Part shown: positions 34,725 to 42,104 of the stretch, piece by piece | How positions within the stretch are numbered: position 1 is the first letter of the stretch | Layout of the letters: each line of letters begins with the position of its first letter | Origin: Thermobaculum sp042408415 | GTDB lineage: Bacteria > Chloroflexota > Chloroflexia > Thermobaculales > Thermobaculaceae | Assembly (NCBI GenBank): GCA_042408415.1 | Contig: JBHORE010000096.1 | Coordinates: forward strand, 7,457 to 71,456 | Reading direction: 5' to 3' | DNA length: 64,000 nucleotides | Translations under genes and position numbers: made by a program | The notes under the pieces: model-generated | Seen by the model: the letters and a program-made list of their open reading frames with translations, nothing else | The model's database searches: none | Told to the model about the DNA's origin: nothing

Positions 34725-35993
34725 ATGCATATACCCGATGGTTATCTCAGCCCGTCAACTTGTGCTGTGATGTATGCAGCAACAGCACCTTTTTGGTATA
34801 TAGCCTTACAAAGGCTACGCAAATTCCTTTCTAGCAGGCTCATTCCCCTAATATCTTTGATGAGCGCATTCTCTTTTGTGATAATGATGTTCAACATCCC
34901 TCTCCCCGGCGGTACCACTGGGCATGCTGTGGGTATGGGTATAGCTTCAATTGTTCTTGGCCCTTGGGGATCGATCATAGCTATATCGATAGCCCTCATC
35001 CTCCAGGCTGTATTCTTTGGAGATGGTGGAATCCTGGCAATAGGTGCCAATTGCTTCAATATGGCTGTAGTGGGATCACTAGTAGCGTATGGTGTATACA
35101 GGCTTTTGTCGGGGAGGGTGTCTCTCACATCCGGTAGAAGAGTCATATCAGCTGCGATAGCGGGTTATGTATCTATTAATGCCGCAGCTTTTCTTGCTGC
35201 TATAGAGTTTGGTATTCAGCCAATGCTTTTCAAAGACGCTAATGGTGTTCCCCTTTATTCGTTTTATCCTCTTTCAGTAGCTATACCTGCCATGATGATA
35301 GGGCACCTGACATTTGCAGGTATAGCAGAGGCTATAGTAACCGGGGGAGTAGTAGCTTACTTGCAGAAGGTAGACCCAAGCTTGCTCAGGATGACAGCTG
35401 CGGGTGTAGAAGAGGGTGTGCGGCATACTGGTGTATCAACTCGTAGGCTGATACCTTTATGGGTAACTCTTGCGTTATTGGTTGTACTTACGCCTCTTGG
35501 ATTGCTAGCTTCGGGTACTGCATGGGGAGAGTGGGGTGCTGAAGAGGTGGTTCAAGAGCAAGTTGGGTACTATATACATAATCTGTCGCCTTCTGAAAGG
35601 CAGGCACTTGCCTCTGACTTTAGAACACTAGCGTCGCAGACTTCCGATGAATCGTTACGCAACGATTATAACCTCACTGCTCAATCAATTGAAGGCGGAA
35701 ATATAAACGAAGCATCTAGTCTCGTCCAGAAGCATATCTCCTTACTAAGGGATGCTAGTAGTAGCCAATATGGAAGAATTAGAGATATGGTCTCTAATGT
35801 CCATGAGCCTTCAGGACTCAAGAAGTGGTCTTCCATCTGGACAGCTCCCATTCCGGATTATGCTCCTTCTTTCATGAGGAGTGAGGTGGCAGGTTACATC
35901 ATATCAGCTGTGGTAGGTATACTACTCGTCACATTGGTTACCTGGCTAATAGGGAAAATATTTTTGGCAAGTAGATGGAACAATGGATCCTAA
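34725..35993 (+). CDS. cbiM: CbiM/NikM-type S-component fused to PDGLE domain
   Basis: A 422-residue membrane protein of a cobalt/nickel ECF importer. The N-terminus MHIPDGYLSP is canonical; the second-residue His and the free amino end bind the metal. This fixes the start at ATG 34725, with GGAGG five bases upstream, rather than 34707. Residues 1-235 are CbiM. A soluble helical insert (~265-370) is followed by TAPIPDYA and a last membrane helix, the CbiN/PDGLE-like part. CbiQ and CbiO follow. Metal (Co or Ni) is not decided. Confidence 0.9.
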   Translation: MHIPDGYLSPSTCAVMYAATAPFWYIALQRLRKFLSSRLIPLISLMSAFSFVIMMFNIPLPGGTTGHAVGMGIASIVLGPWGSIIAISIALILQAVFFGDGGILAIGANCFNMAVVGSLVAYGVYRLLSGRVSLTSGRRVISAAIAGYVSINAAAFLAAIEFGIQPMLFKDANGVPLYSFYPLSVAIPAMMIGHLTFAGIAEAIVTGGVVAYLQKVDPSLLRMTAAGVEEGVRHTGVSTRRLIPLWVTLALLVVLTPLGLLASGTAWGEWGAEEVVQEQVGYYIHNLSPSERQALASDFRTLASQTSDESLRNDYNLTAQSIEGGNINEASSLVQKHISLLRDASSSQYGRIRDMVSNVHEPSGLKKWSSIWTAPIPDYAPSFMRSEVAGYIISAVVGILLVTLVTWLIGKIFLASRWNNGS

Positions 35994-36011
35994 TACACCA
36001 GGCTATGGTTT

Positions 36012-36851
36012 ATGGACTTAATTAGTAAAAAGAAGAAGAGAGCCGGATTTCTAGAGAAGAGCTTAGATGGAATAACCAATGCCCTAGAAAGAGCTTCTTT
36101 TAGTGAACACACTTATGGTAAAGGAGGCTTCCTACAGCGGCTGGATCCAAGAGTAAAGGTTATAGGCTTCTTGCTTATCATATTATCTTCAGCTGCATCT
36201 AAGTCTCTTCTTGTGATCTTGAGCATATATATCTTTTCTATAGTATTGGCTATTATTTCCAAAGTCTCTCTAGGAAATATTGCCAGAACCGTATGGGTTG
36301 GTGCTTTCATATTCACAGGGACTATAGCTTTCCCAGCCCTTTTTCTTACTCCTGGGGATGTCGTTTTTCACATTCCAATCCTGGGTTGGGGTGTGACCGA
36401 GCAGGGTGTTAAAAGTGCGGCATTTCTCATATCTAGGGTCATAACATCTGCTACCTTTGCATTTCTACTTGTATTGACTACTCCTTGGAGTCACATATTG
36501 AAGTCATTGCGTTTCCTGCGGGTGCCTGTATTATTCGTGGTCATACTCAACATGACTTATAGATATATATTCCTGCTATTACGCACGGCGCAAAATATGT
36601 TTGAGTCTCGTAAAAGTAGGACTGTTGGGAAGCTCTCTCCTGCCGACAGCCGCAGGATAACTGCCGCAACAGCCGGTGTGCTGCTTAGCAAGAGCATGAA
36701 AATAAGTAGTGATGTCTATATGGCTATGCAGTCTAGGGGATTCCGAGGTGAAGTAAGAACACTTGAGGACTTTACAATGAGTTCTAGAGATTGGTTGGTC
36801 CTGCTAACATTTGTGTTCCTGAGCTGCATGTGGCTGTGGCTAGGAAGATAG
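36012..36851 (+). CDS. cbiQ: Energy-coupling factor transmembrane protein CbiQ
   Basis: A 279-residue EcfT-type protein. Hydrophobic segments run between residues ~48-175 and one ends the protein. The two coupling motifs are present in the C-half: FESRKSRTVG and AMQSRGFRGE, which hold the A-R-G-like contacts to the ATPase. It joins the S-component to CbiO. It is 18 bases after cbiM. No strong ribosome binding site is seen before ATG 36012, so translation may depend on coupling. Confidence 0.9.
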   Translation: MDLISKKKKRAGFLEKSLDGITNALERASFSEHTYGKGGFLQRLDPRVKVIGFLLIILSSAASKSLLVILSIYIFSIVLAIISKVSLGNIARTVWVGAFIFTGTIAFPALFLTPGDVVFHIPILGWGVTEQGVKSAAFLISRVITSATFAFLLVLTTPWSHILKSLRFLRVPVLFVVILNMTYRYIFLLLRTAQNMFESRKSRTVGKLSPADSRRITAATAGVLLSKSMKISSDVYMAMQSRGFRGEVRTLEDFTMSSRDWLVLLTFVFLSCMWLWLGR

Positions 36852-36862
36852 GGAGAGTAACT

Positions 36863-37630
36863 ATGAGTGATGCTGTTTTTGTTCTGGAAGATGTGTGTTA
36901 TAACTATCCTGGCGGTATAAAGGCCCTTGACGGTCTGAATCTCTCCGTAAACACTGGCGATAGAATAGCCATACTAGGTGCTAATGGTTCTGGAAAGTCA
37001 ACACTACTTAGGTTGCTGGATGCTCTGTACTTTCCTAGCCAGGGTAAGTTTACCGCCTTTGGAAGGCTAATAACTGAAGAATCCCTCCAGGATGAGGATT
37101 TCGCATTTTCTTTTAGAAAAAGAGTGGCTTTAGTTTTCCAAGACCCAGATGTGCAATTGTTCAATGCTACAGTTTTCGACGAAGTCGCCTTTGGTCCATT
37201 GCAGCTGGGTTGGGATAAGTCCGAAATAATTCGTAAAGTCAATGACATTTTGGATCTTATGGAGATAGCTCATCTTCGTGATCGGGCTCCGCATAGACTC
37301 TCAGGTGGGGAACAGAAGAGAGTGGCATTAGCCTCTGTTCTAATACTGGATCCAGAGGTGCTACTTCTGGATGAGCCTACGGCTGCTCTTGATCCTAGGA
37401 GTCAAGAGCAGATCATAGACTTCCTAACTTTGTGGGGGCAGAAGGGTAAAACTATCATTTGTAGTACTCATGATTTAGATATAGTAGAGGACATAGCTGA
37501 CAAGTGCTATGTTATACAAGCAGGTAAAGTCGCCGCGCACGGTAGACCTAGAGATATCCTAGCAGATATAGATCTGCTTCTAAACACTAATCTTATTCGC
37601 ACACCTAGGGTCAGACTCAGTAGTTGCTAA
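36863..37630 (+). CDS. cbiO: Cobalt/nickel ECF ATPase CbiO
   Basis: A 255-residue ABC ATPase: Walker A GANGSGKST, Q-loop VFQDPDVQLF, signature LSGGEQKR, Walker B VLLLDEPTAALD and switch His STHDLD. The QDPDVQLF Q-loop is typical for ECF ATPases. ATG 36863 follows GGGAGAGTAACT; a longer frame from 36791 overlaps cbiQ and lacks support. It supplies energy for the importer encoded just upstream. Confidence 0.92.
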   Translation: MSDAVFVLEDVCYNYPGGIKALDGLNLSVNTGDRIAILGANGSGKSTLLRLLDALYFPSQGKFTAFGRLITEESLQDEDFAFSFRKRVALVFQDPDVQLFNATVFDEVAFGPLQLGWDKSEIIRKVNDILDLMEIAHLRDRAPHRLSGGEQKRVALASVLILDPEVLLLDEPTAALDPRSQEQIIDFLTLWGQKGKTIICSTHDLDIVEDIADKCYVIQAGKVAAHGRPRDILADIDLLLNTNLIRTPRVRLSSC

Positions 37631-37655
37631 GATCTGTACCAGCTAGGCCCTAATA

Positions 37656-37690
37656 AAGTTTGGGCGCAGAAACTATCTGCGTCCAAACTT
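37656..37690. terminator. 15-bp hairpin after cbiO
   Basis: AAGTTTGGGCGCAGA (37656-37670) and TCTGCGTCCAAACTT (37676-37690), one G-T pair, 5-nt loop. It lies between convergent cbiO and the SIMPL gene. Confidence 0.65.
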
Positions 37691-37705
37691 ATGTTGCTTT
37701 TAGGG

Positions 37706-38455
37706 TTATCTGTTGATGGAGAATGTGACCTGTACGCTGATTGTCACTTTCATGCTGCCGGGCTCTATAGGGGTACTAACATCAGCAGCTGACCTAGCTT
37801 CGACACCAGCCGGCAATACTATAGGCGGATTAGAAACTGCTCCCTCGGATATATATACTGGCAGCCCAAGAGTTACACCAGCCGCCTGTGCTAGCTGCTG
37901 AGCCTTCTCTCTAGCATTCTCCATTGCTCTCTGGCGTGCTTGCTTCTCGAGCTCTGACTTGTTCTCTATTCCAAAGCTTATACCGCTTACGTAATTGGCG
38001 CCAGCCTTAATAGCCTCATCTAGGATATTCGAGGAGGATTCTATGTTACGTATAGTAACACTTACGTTGTTGTTGATAACAAAGACTCGCCTTTCCTGAT
38101 CGTACCATATGCTGTAATTCGTCGTCTGAATATCCTTTTCCTTAACTCCTAGCTGCTTGATCTTATCAAGGATGTTGTTCATCTGTTTTGCAGCTTCTTC
38201 TCTTGCCAACTCTAAAGATGTGTTTTCGGTTTGAAATCCCAAGTTCAGATAGGCAGTATCTGGCCTGGCCACAGCCTCGCCTTCTGCCGTGACAGTTATG
38301 CCTGATGACAGTTGACTAGGTGCTGGATCGCTGCTTTGAACATCTTGGTCTTTCAATGTGCTTGCCCTCGTTATAAACAAGCCATAGCTGATAGCTGCAA
38401 CCGCTAATAGCAATAGTATCGCCTGTACTAGATTCCTTTTTATTAAGTGCCACAT
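37706..38455 (-). CDS. SIMPL-domain (DUF541) protein
   Basis: A 249-residue protein with an N-terminal membrane helix (residues ~9-30) and an exported SIMPL domain: ITVTAEGEAVARPDTAYLNLG, then TNYSIWYDQERR and an Ala-rich helix ARQRAMENAREKAQQLAQAAG. The fold occurs in surface-exposed BP26-like and stress-related proteins of uncertain function. ATG 38453-38455 follows CGGAGGGGTAGTATA. Confidence 0.85.
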   Translation of the reverse strand: MWHLIKRNLVQAILLLLAVAAISYGLFITRASTLKDQDVQSSDPAPSQLSSGITVTAEGEAVARPDTAYLNLGFQTENTSLELAREEAAKQMNNILDKIKQLGVKEKDIQTTNYSIWYDQERRVFVINNNVSVTIRNIESSSNILDEAIKAGANYVSGISFGIENKSELEKQARQRAMENAREKAQQLAQAAGVTLGLPVYISEGAVSNPPIVLPAGVEARSAADVSTPIEPGSMKVTISVQVTFSINR

Positions 38456-38575
38456 TATACTACCCCTCCGATTTGATGACTCTTATTTGTTTTACTTCGC
38501 CTGTCTCCTGGGATATCACAAGCAGGTAATTTGTGATACTAAGACTAAAATTGTCCTGGCTTAGTTCCCATTGTA

Positions 38576-38593
38576 TTCAAGAAATATCTTGAA
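38576..38593. promoter_or_regulatory. Palindrome ahead of the FAH-family gene
   Basis: TTCAAGA (38576-38582) and TCTTGAA (38587-38593) with four bases between, directly before a TAAAAT (38600-38605) that could be a -10 box. Operator-like, motif evidence only. Confidence 0.3.
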
Positions 38594-38635
38594 CTAAGGT
38601 AAAATCGCTCTTTAGAAAACTGTTTTGGAGGGATT

Positions 38636-39538
38636 ATGAGACTAGTAACCTATCTAGAAAACGATCTACTCAAGTTAGGAGCTGTCAATGATAATAGGGT
38701 GGTTGATCTAGCCAGAGCTTCTTCCGGAAGGCTGCCTAGCACTATGCTAGAGTTTATTGAGATGGGAGCACAGGCCCTGGACTTTGCAAGGGAGATAGTT
38801 TACGGATCAGATAATCCTGCCTCTGTACCCCTTGAGTCTGTTAAGCTTTTAGCACCGATTCCAGTTCCTCGTAGAAATGTAATGTGTGTGGGCTGGAACT
38901 ATGCAGAGCATTTTGAGGAGGGTTTAAATAAACGGGGACCGAGTGATGCTGAGCAGATGCCAGAATACCCAACGTTTTTTACTAAGCTCACAACTACTGT
39001 GGTGGGCCCGGGAGAAGGCGTGCAGTTCAACAGGAAAATATCCGAACAGGTAGATTGGGAGATAGAGCTTGCAGTAATTATTGGTCGTAGAGGCAGAAAT
39101 ATAAGCCAAGAAGAGGCTATGGATTATGTCTTTGGCTATACCATAGCGAATGACGTATCAACAAGGGACCTACAAAGGCGTCATGGTGGCCAGTGGTTTA
39201 GGGGTAAAAGCCTAGATACTCACTGCCCAATGGGGCCGTGGATAGTGACTGCTGATGAGATCGAAGATCCTCACGATTTAAGATTGTCCCTCAAGGTAAA
39301 TGGTGTCGTAAAGCAAGATTCAAGTACCAAATACATGGTCTTTAGGATTCCTAGACTTATACAAGAACTGTCCTTGGGTTCAACCTTATTGCCTGGTGAT
39401 ATTATCTTGACCGGTACGCCTTCTGGGGTAGGATTTGCGCGTACTCCAGCGGAGTTTTTGCGTCCTGGTGACGTCATGGATCTGGAGATAGAGAAGATAG
39501 GTAGACTATCTAATCCAGTAGTAGAGTTCAACGATTAG
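38636..39538 (+). CDS. Fumarylacetoacetate hydrolase family protein
   Basis: A 300-residue FAH-fold enzyme. Metal ligands are in EQVDWEIELAVIIG (the E-x-E) and ANDVSTRDLQRR, and KSLDTHCPMGPW and LTGTPSGVGF are active-site loops. Such enzymes hydrolyse or decarboxylate beta-diketo acids in aromatic catabolism. The exact substrate is unknown and no aromatic genes flank it. TGGAGGGATT precedes the ATG. Confidence 0.88.
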   Translation: MRLVTYLENDLLKLGAVNDNRVVDLARASSGRLPSTMLEFIEMGAQALDFAREIVYGSDNPASVPLESVKLLAPIPVPRRNVMCVGWNYAEHFEEGLNKRGPSDAEQMPEYPTFFTKLTTTVVGPGEGVQFNRKISEQVDWEIELAVIIGRRGRNISQEEAMDYVFGYTIANDVSTRDLQRRHGGQWFRGKSLDTHCPMGPWIVTADEIEDPHDLRLSLKVNGVVKQDSSTKYMVFRIPRLIQELSLGSTLLPGDIILTGTPSGVGFARTPAEFLRPGDVMDLEIEKIGRLSNPVVEFND

Positions 39539-39549
39539 CTGATTTCTAA

Positions 39550-39623
39550 TGCAGGTGCGCATATAAGCCATTTTGCTTACTAAGCAGTAAGCAAAAAGTA
39601 GGATGGAACTATGCGCACCTGCA
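39550..39623. repeat. Nested double hairpin
   Basis: An outer perfect 14-bp stem, TGCAGGTGCGCATA (39550-39563) with TATGCGCACCTGCA (39610-39623), encloses a second perfect 11-bp hairpin, TTTTGCTTACT (39571-39581) with AGTAAGCAAAA (39586-39596). It lies between the FAH gene and a sigma-factor gene. It could be a terminator, an RNA element or a small mobile repeat. No target-site duplication is obvious. Confidence 0.6.
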
Positions 39624-39682
39624 CGATGACGTTTCTCCCTCAAGTAGCTAGTATCTAGAGTGAGAGGGAATGGAGGGAGAAC

Positions 39683-40255
39683 GTGAATTCAGAACTCAAG
39701 GACAATATAAGTACTCAGCACATCTTGGACAAAGAAAGAGAGTTGGTAGAAAAGTCAAAGGTAGATAAGAGCGCGTTCGCTGAGCTGTACGCTTCATATG
39801 CCGAGAGGTTATATAACTATGTTTACAGCAGAGTTCATAATCGCGAGGATGCTGAGGATCTTACATCTCTGACTTTTATGCTTGCCCTCGAGGCTATAGA
39901 GAAGTATGAATGGCGTAATTTGCCATTTGGAGCATGGCTATTTAGGATAGCGTCCAATCAGATAGCCGTATACTATCGCAAGAAGAGGAACCTTCAATCA
40001 ATTGAAGATCTTGCGATCGCTGATAGCGCACTTGATCCGGAAAGAGAAACTATGCGCATCGGTGATCAGATGATGATCCAGAAAGCGATCAACAGACTTA
40101 ACCCCGACCAGCAAAAGGTCATACGCATGCGTTACTCACACGGTATGAAAAACAGAGAGATAGCAGAAGTGATGGGTCGTACTGAAGGTGCAGTTAAGCT
40201 GCTCATACATCGTGCGACAAACAATCTTCGTGCCCAGATGAGTAGAGCGCTCTGA
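39683..40255 (+). CDS. RNA polymerase sigma factor (sigma-70/ECF type)
   Basis: A 190-residue sigma factor. Region 2 spans ~34-100 (LYASYAERLYNYVYSRV...DAEDLTSLTFMLALEAI) and region 4 spans ~132-185 (LNPDQQKVIRMRYSHGMKNREIAEVMGRTEGAVKLLIHRA). Regions 1 and 3 are absent, as in the ECF group. No anti-sigma gene follows; the next gene converges. GTG 39683 follows GGAGGGAGAAC. The nested hairpin at 39550 lies in its upstream region. Confidence 0.88.
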   Translation: MNSELKDNISTQHILDKERELVEKSKVDKSAFAELYASYAERLYNYVYSRVHNREDAEDLTSLTFMLALEAIEKYEWRNLPFGAWLFRIASNQIAVYYRKKRNLQSIEDLAIADSALDPERETMRIGDQMMIQKAINRLNPDQQKVIRMRYSHGMKNREIAEVMGRTEGAVKLLIHRATNNLRAQMSRAL

Positions 40256-40273
40256 TTTCTAGAGCGCTCTACT
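40241..40273. terminator. 13-bp hairpin overlapping the sigma-factor stop
   Basis: AGTAGAGCGCTCT (40241-40253) and AGAGCGCTCTACT (40261-40273), exact, 7-nt loop. The left arm is coding. It faces the convergent PAC2 gene ending at 40279. Confidence 0.65.
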
Positions 40274-40278
40274 CTTTG

Positions 40279-41214
40279 CTATTTGTTGTCTTCTTCCTGA
40301 TCTTCCTCGTCGTCCTTGTTTCTGTTCTGGCTTTGCTGACGTAGATATTCCTCTATGGATCTGATTAGTCCCTCAGCCTCTGAGGCATCGTAACCCTCAG
40401 GGGTACCTTCGTCTTGTGTCTCCTCGCTCTGTTGATCCTCCATGCGCTGTTCCAGTTCGTGTACGTATTGTTCTATATCCGGATTATCTGAGACAGCAGC
40501 ATCTACTTGTGATTCAAAGGTTATAGCTTCCATCTGAAGTCTGTCCACAGACACTCTGAGTCCTGTTAGTCTCTCGACACTGTCTACAAGAGCTAGTGCT
40601 GCCTTTGGATTAGGTGATGCGGATATATAATGAGGAATGGAAGCCCAGATACTGGCATGCTGAATACCTGACTCTGCTAGGGTAAGCCCTGCAACGCTTA
40701 CAATCCCCGTGGGCCCTTCATAGAAGGAACTGTTTATGCCTAAACTCCTTAGCTTTTCTCCAAGCTCCGGACTGCTAGCCCCACCGCTTAGGGGTACAGG
40801 GCGAGTATGAGGGGTATCGGCAAGCATGGATCCAAGAGATATAACTTCTTTAACGCCTAACCTGTTTGCCATTTTTACCAATAATGAAGAATACCTTCTC
40901 CACTTCAGATTAGGCTCGGTGCCAACGAAAAATACATAATCCTTGGATTCTGAGATATGTGCGTAATAGAAGTTATTCGGAGTCCAGGTTATTACTCGGC
41001 CATAATCTCCTATAGGTCGTGTGTAAGGTCTTACTTGTGTAAAGTCATAGAATTCGTCAGGATCTATGGACGCGAACATGGTAGCGCCCGTCTGCGAGAT
41101 TATATACTCGAGCGCATATGTGGCAGCGTTACCAGCATCATTCCAGCCTTTATAAGCAGCTATCATTGTGGGATTCGCCAGGTTAGGCCAGCTTTCTGCT
41201 CTGATCTCTTCCAA
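40279..41214 (-). CDS. PAC2-family protein
   Basis: A 311-residue protein with the PAC2 (proteasome assembly chaperone-like) fold: PTMIAAYKGWNDAGNAATYALEYI at the start, VKEVISLGSMLADTPHTRP, and EGPTGIVSVAGLTLAESG. Found in archaea, actinobacteria and Chloroflexota; bacterial function is unknown. The last ~65 residues form a highly charged, probably disordered tail ending in acidic repeats. TTG 41212-41214 follows TTAGGGGGACATGAA. Confidence 0.83.
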   Translation of the reverse strand: MEEIRAESWPNLANPTMIAAYKGWNDAGNAATYALEYIISQTGATMFASIDPDEFYDFTQVRPYTRPIGDYGRVITWTPNNFYYAHISESKDYVFFVGTEPNLKWRRYSSLLVKMANRLGVKEVISLGSMLADTPHTRPVPLSGGASSPELGEKLRSLGINSSFYEGPTGIVSVAGLTLAESGIQHASIWASIPHYISASPNPKAALALVDSVERLTGLRVSVDRLQMEAITFESQVDAAVSDNPDIEQYVHELEQRMEDQQSEETQDEGTPEGYDASEAEGLIRSIEEYLRQQSQNRNKDDEEDQEEDNK

Positions 41215-41302
41215 TTCATGTCCCCCTAAGAATTCAGAAGATAGATTTCATTATGCCACGCCCGTCTGGACCTTTGATACCTTCAGGCAGCATAATGTGA
41301 TC

Positions 41303-42103
41303 ATGAATCTTTTCCTTTTCGACAGCATTCTGGCTTCTGTACCTATATCCGTACGAAGTTTATTAATTCTAGCTACTGCGGCTTTGATTGCGGGAGCTAT
41401 TAATGCTATAGCTGGCGGAGGCTCTCTCATCACTTTCCCAGCCCTTCTTGCTGTGGGTCTACCTAGCGTGACGGCCAATGTGACGAATACGGTAGCATTA
41501 TGGCCTGGGACTATAGGCGGGAGTGTAGCCTATCGAAGGGAACTTCGCTGTCAAAGCAAGAGGATATGGATCCTGGGGACTGTAGGTTTTGTAGGAGGAC
41601 TGCTTGGATCTTTTATCTTGCTAATCAGTCCTCAGTCTGTATTCGACCTTATAGTACCTTTTCTTATACTCTTTGCTTGCGGCCTCCTGCTTGTACAGAA
41701 GAGAATAGCTAGGTGGATACTAACAAGTAGAGACGGCAAGGGAGAGAATTTGTTATCTCCTGGCATCCTGCTCGGACAGTTTCTTGCTGCTGTGTATGGA
41801 GGATATTTCGGGGCTGGATTAGGAATAATAACCCTAGCTATTCTGGGGCTTTTCCTAGATGATGATCTTCAAAGGATAAACGCTCTGAAGGGTGTTCTAA
41901 CGCTAATTATTAATGGTATAGCAGCGTTATATTTTGCTGTGTTTGGTAATGTTGTGTGGCCTTTAGCATTACTTATGGCTATTTGTAGTTGGACGGGAGG
42001 ATTCTTGGGCGTAAGGGTAGCGCGCAGACTCAATCCGGACGTGTTGCGGTTGCTAGTAGTAATATACGGTATAGTTGTGTCGATCAGGTTGATGTTTCCT
42101 TAG
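41303..42103 (+). CDS. TauE/SafE-family sulfite/anion exporter
   Basis: A 267-residue membrane protein. The family motif is IAGAINAIAGGGSLITFPALLAVGLPSVTANVTNTVAL, and a second half-repeat reads FLAAVYGGYFGAGLGIITLAILG. About eight helices are visible. Members export sulfite, sulfoacetate or related sulfur anions. Earlier in-frame ATG 41168 would run inside the PAC2 gene. The start at 41303 has little ribosome-binding sequence. Confidence 0.87.
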   Translation: MNLFLFDSILASVPISVRSLLILATAALIAGAINAIAGGGSLITFPALLAVGLPSVTANVTNTVALWPGTIGGSVAYRRELRCQSKRIWILGTVGFVGGLLGSFILLISPQSVFDLIVPFLILFACGLLLVQKRIARWILTSRDGKGENLLSPGILLGQFLAAVYGGYFGAGLGIITLAILGLFLDDDLQRINALKGVLTLIINGIAALYFAVFGNVVWPLALLMAICSWTGGFLGVRVARRLNPDVLRLLVVIYGIVVSIRLMFP

Positions 42104-42104
42104 G

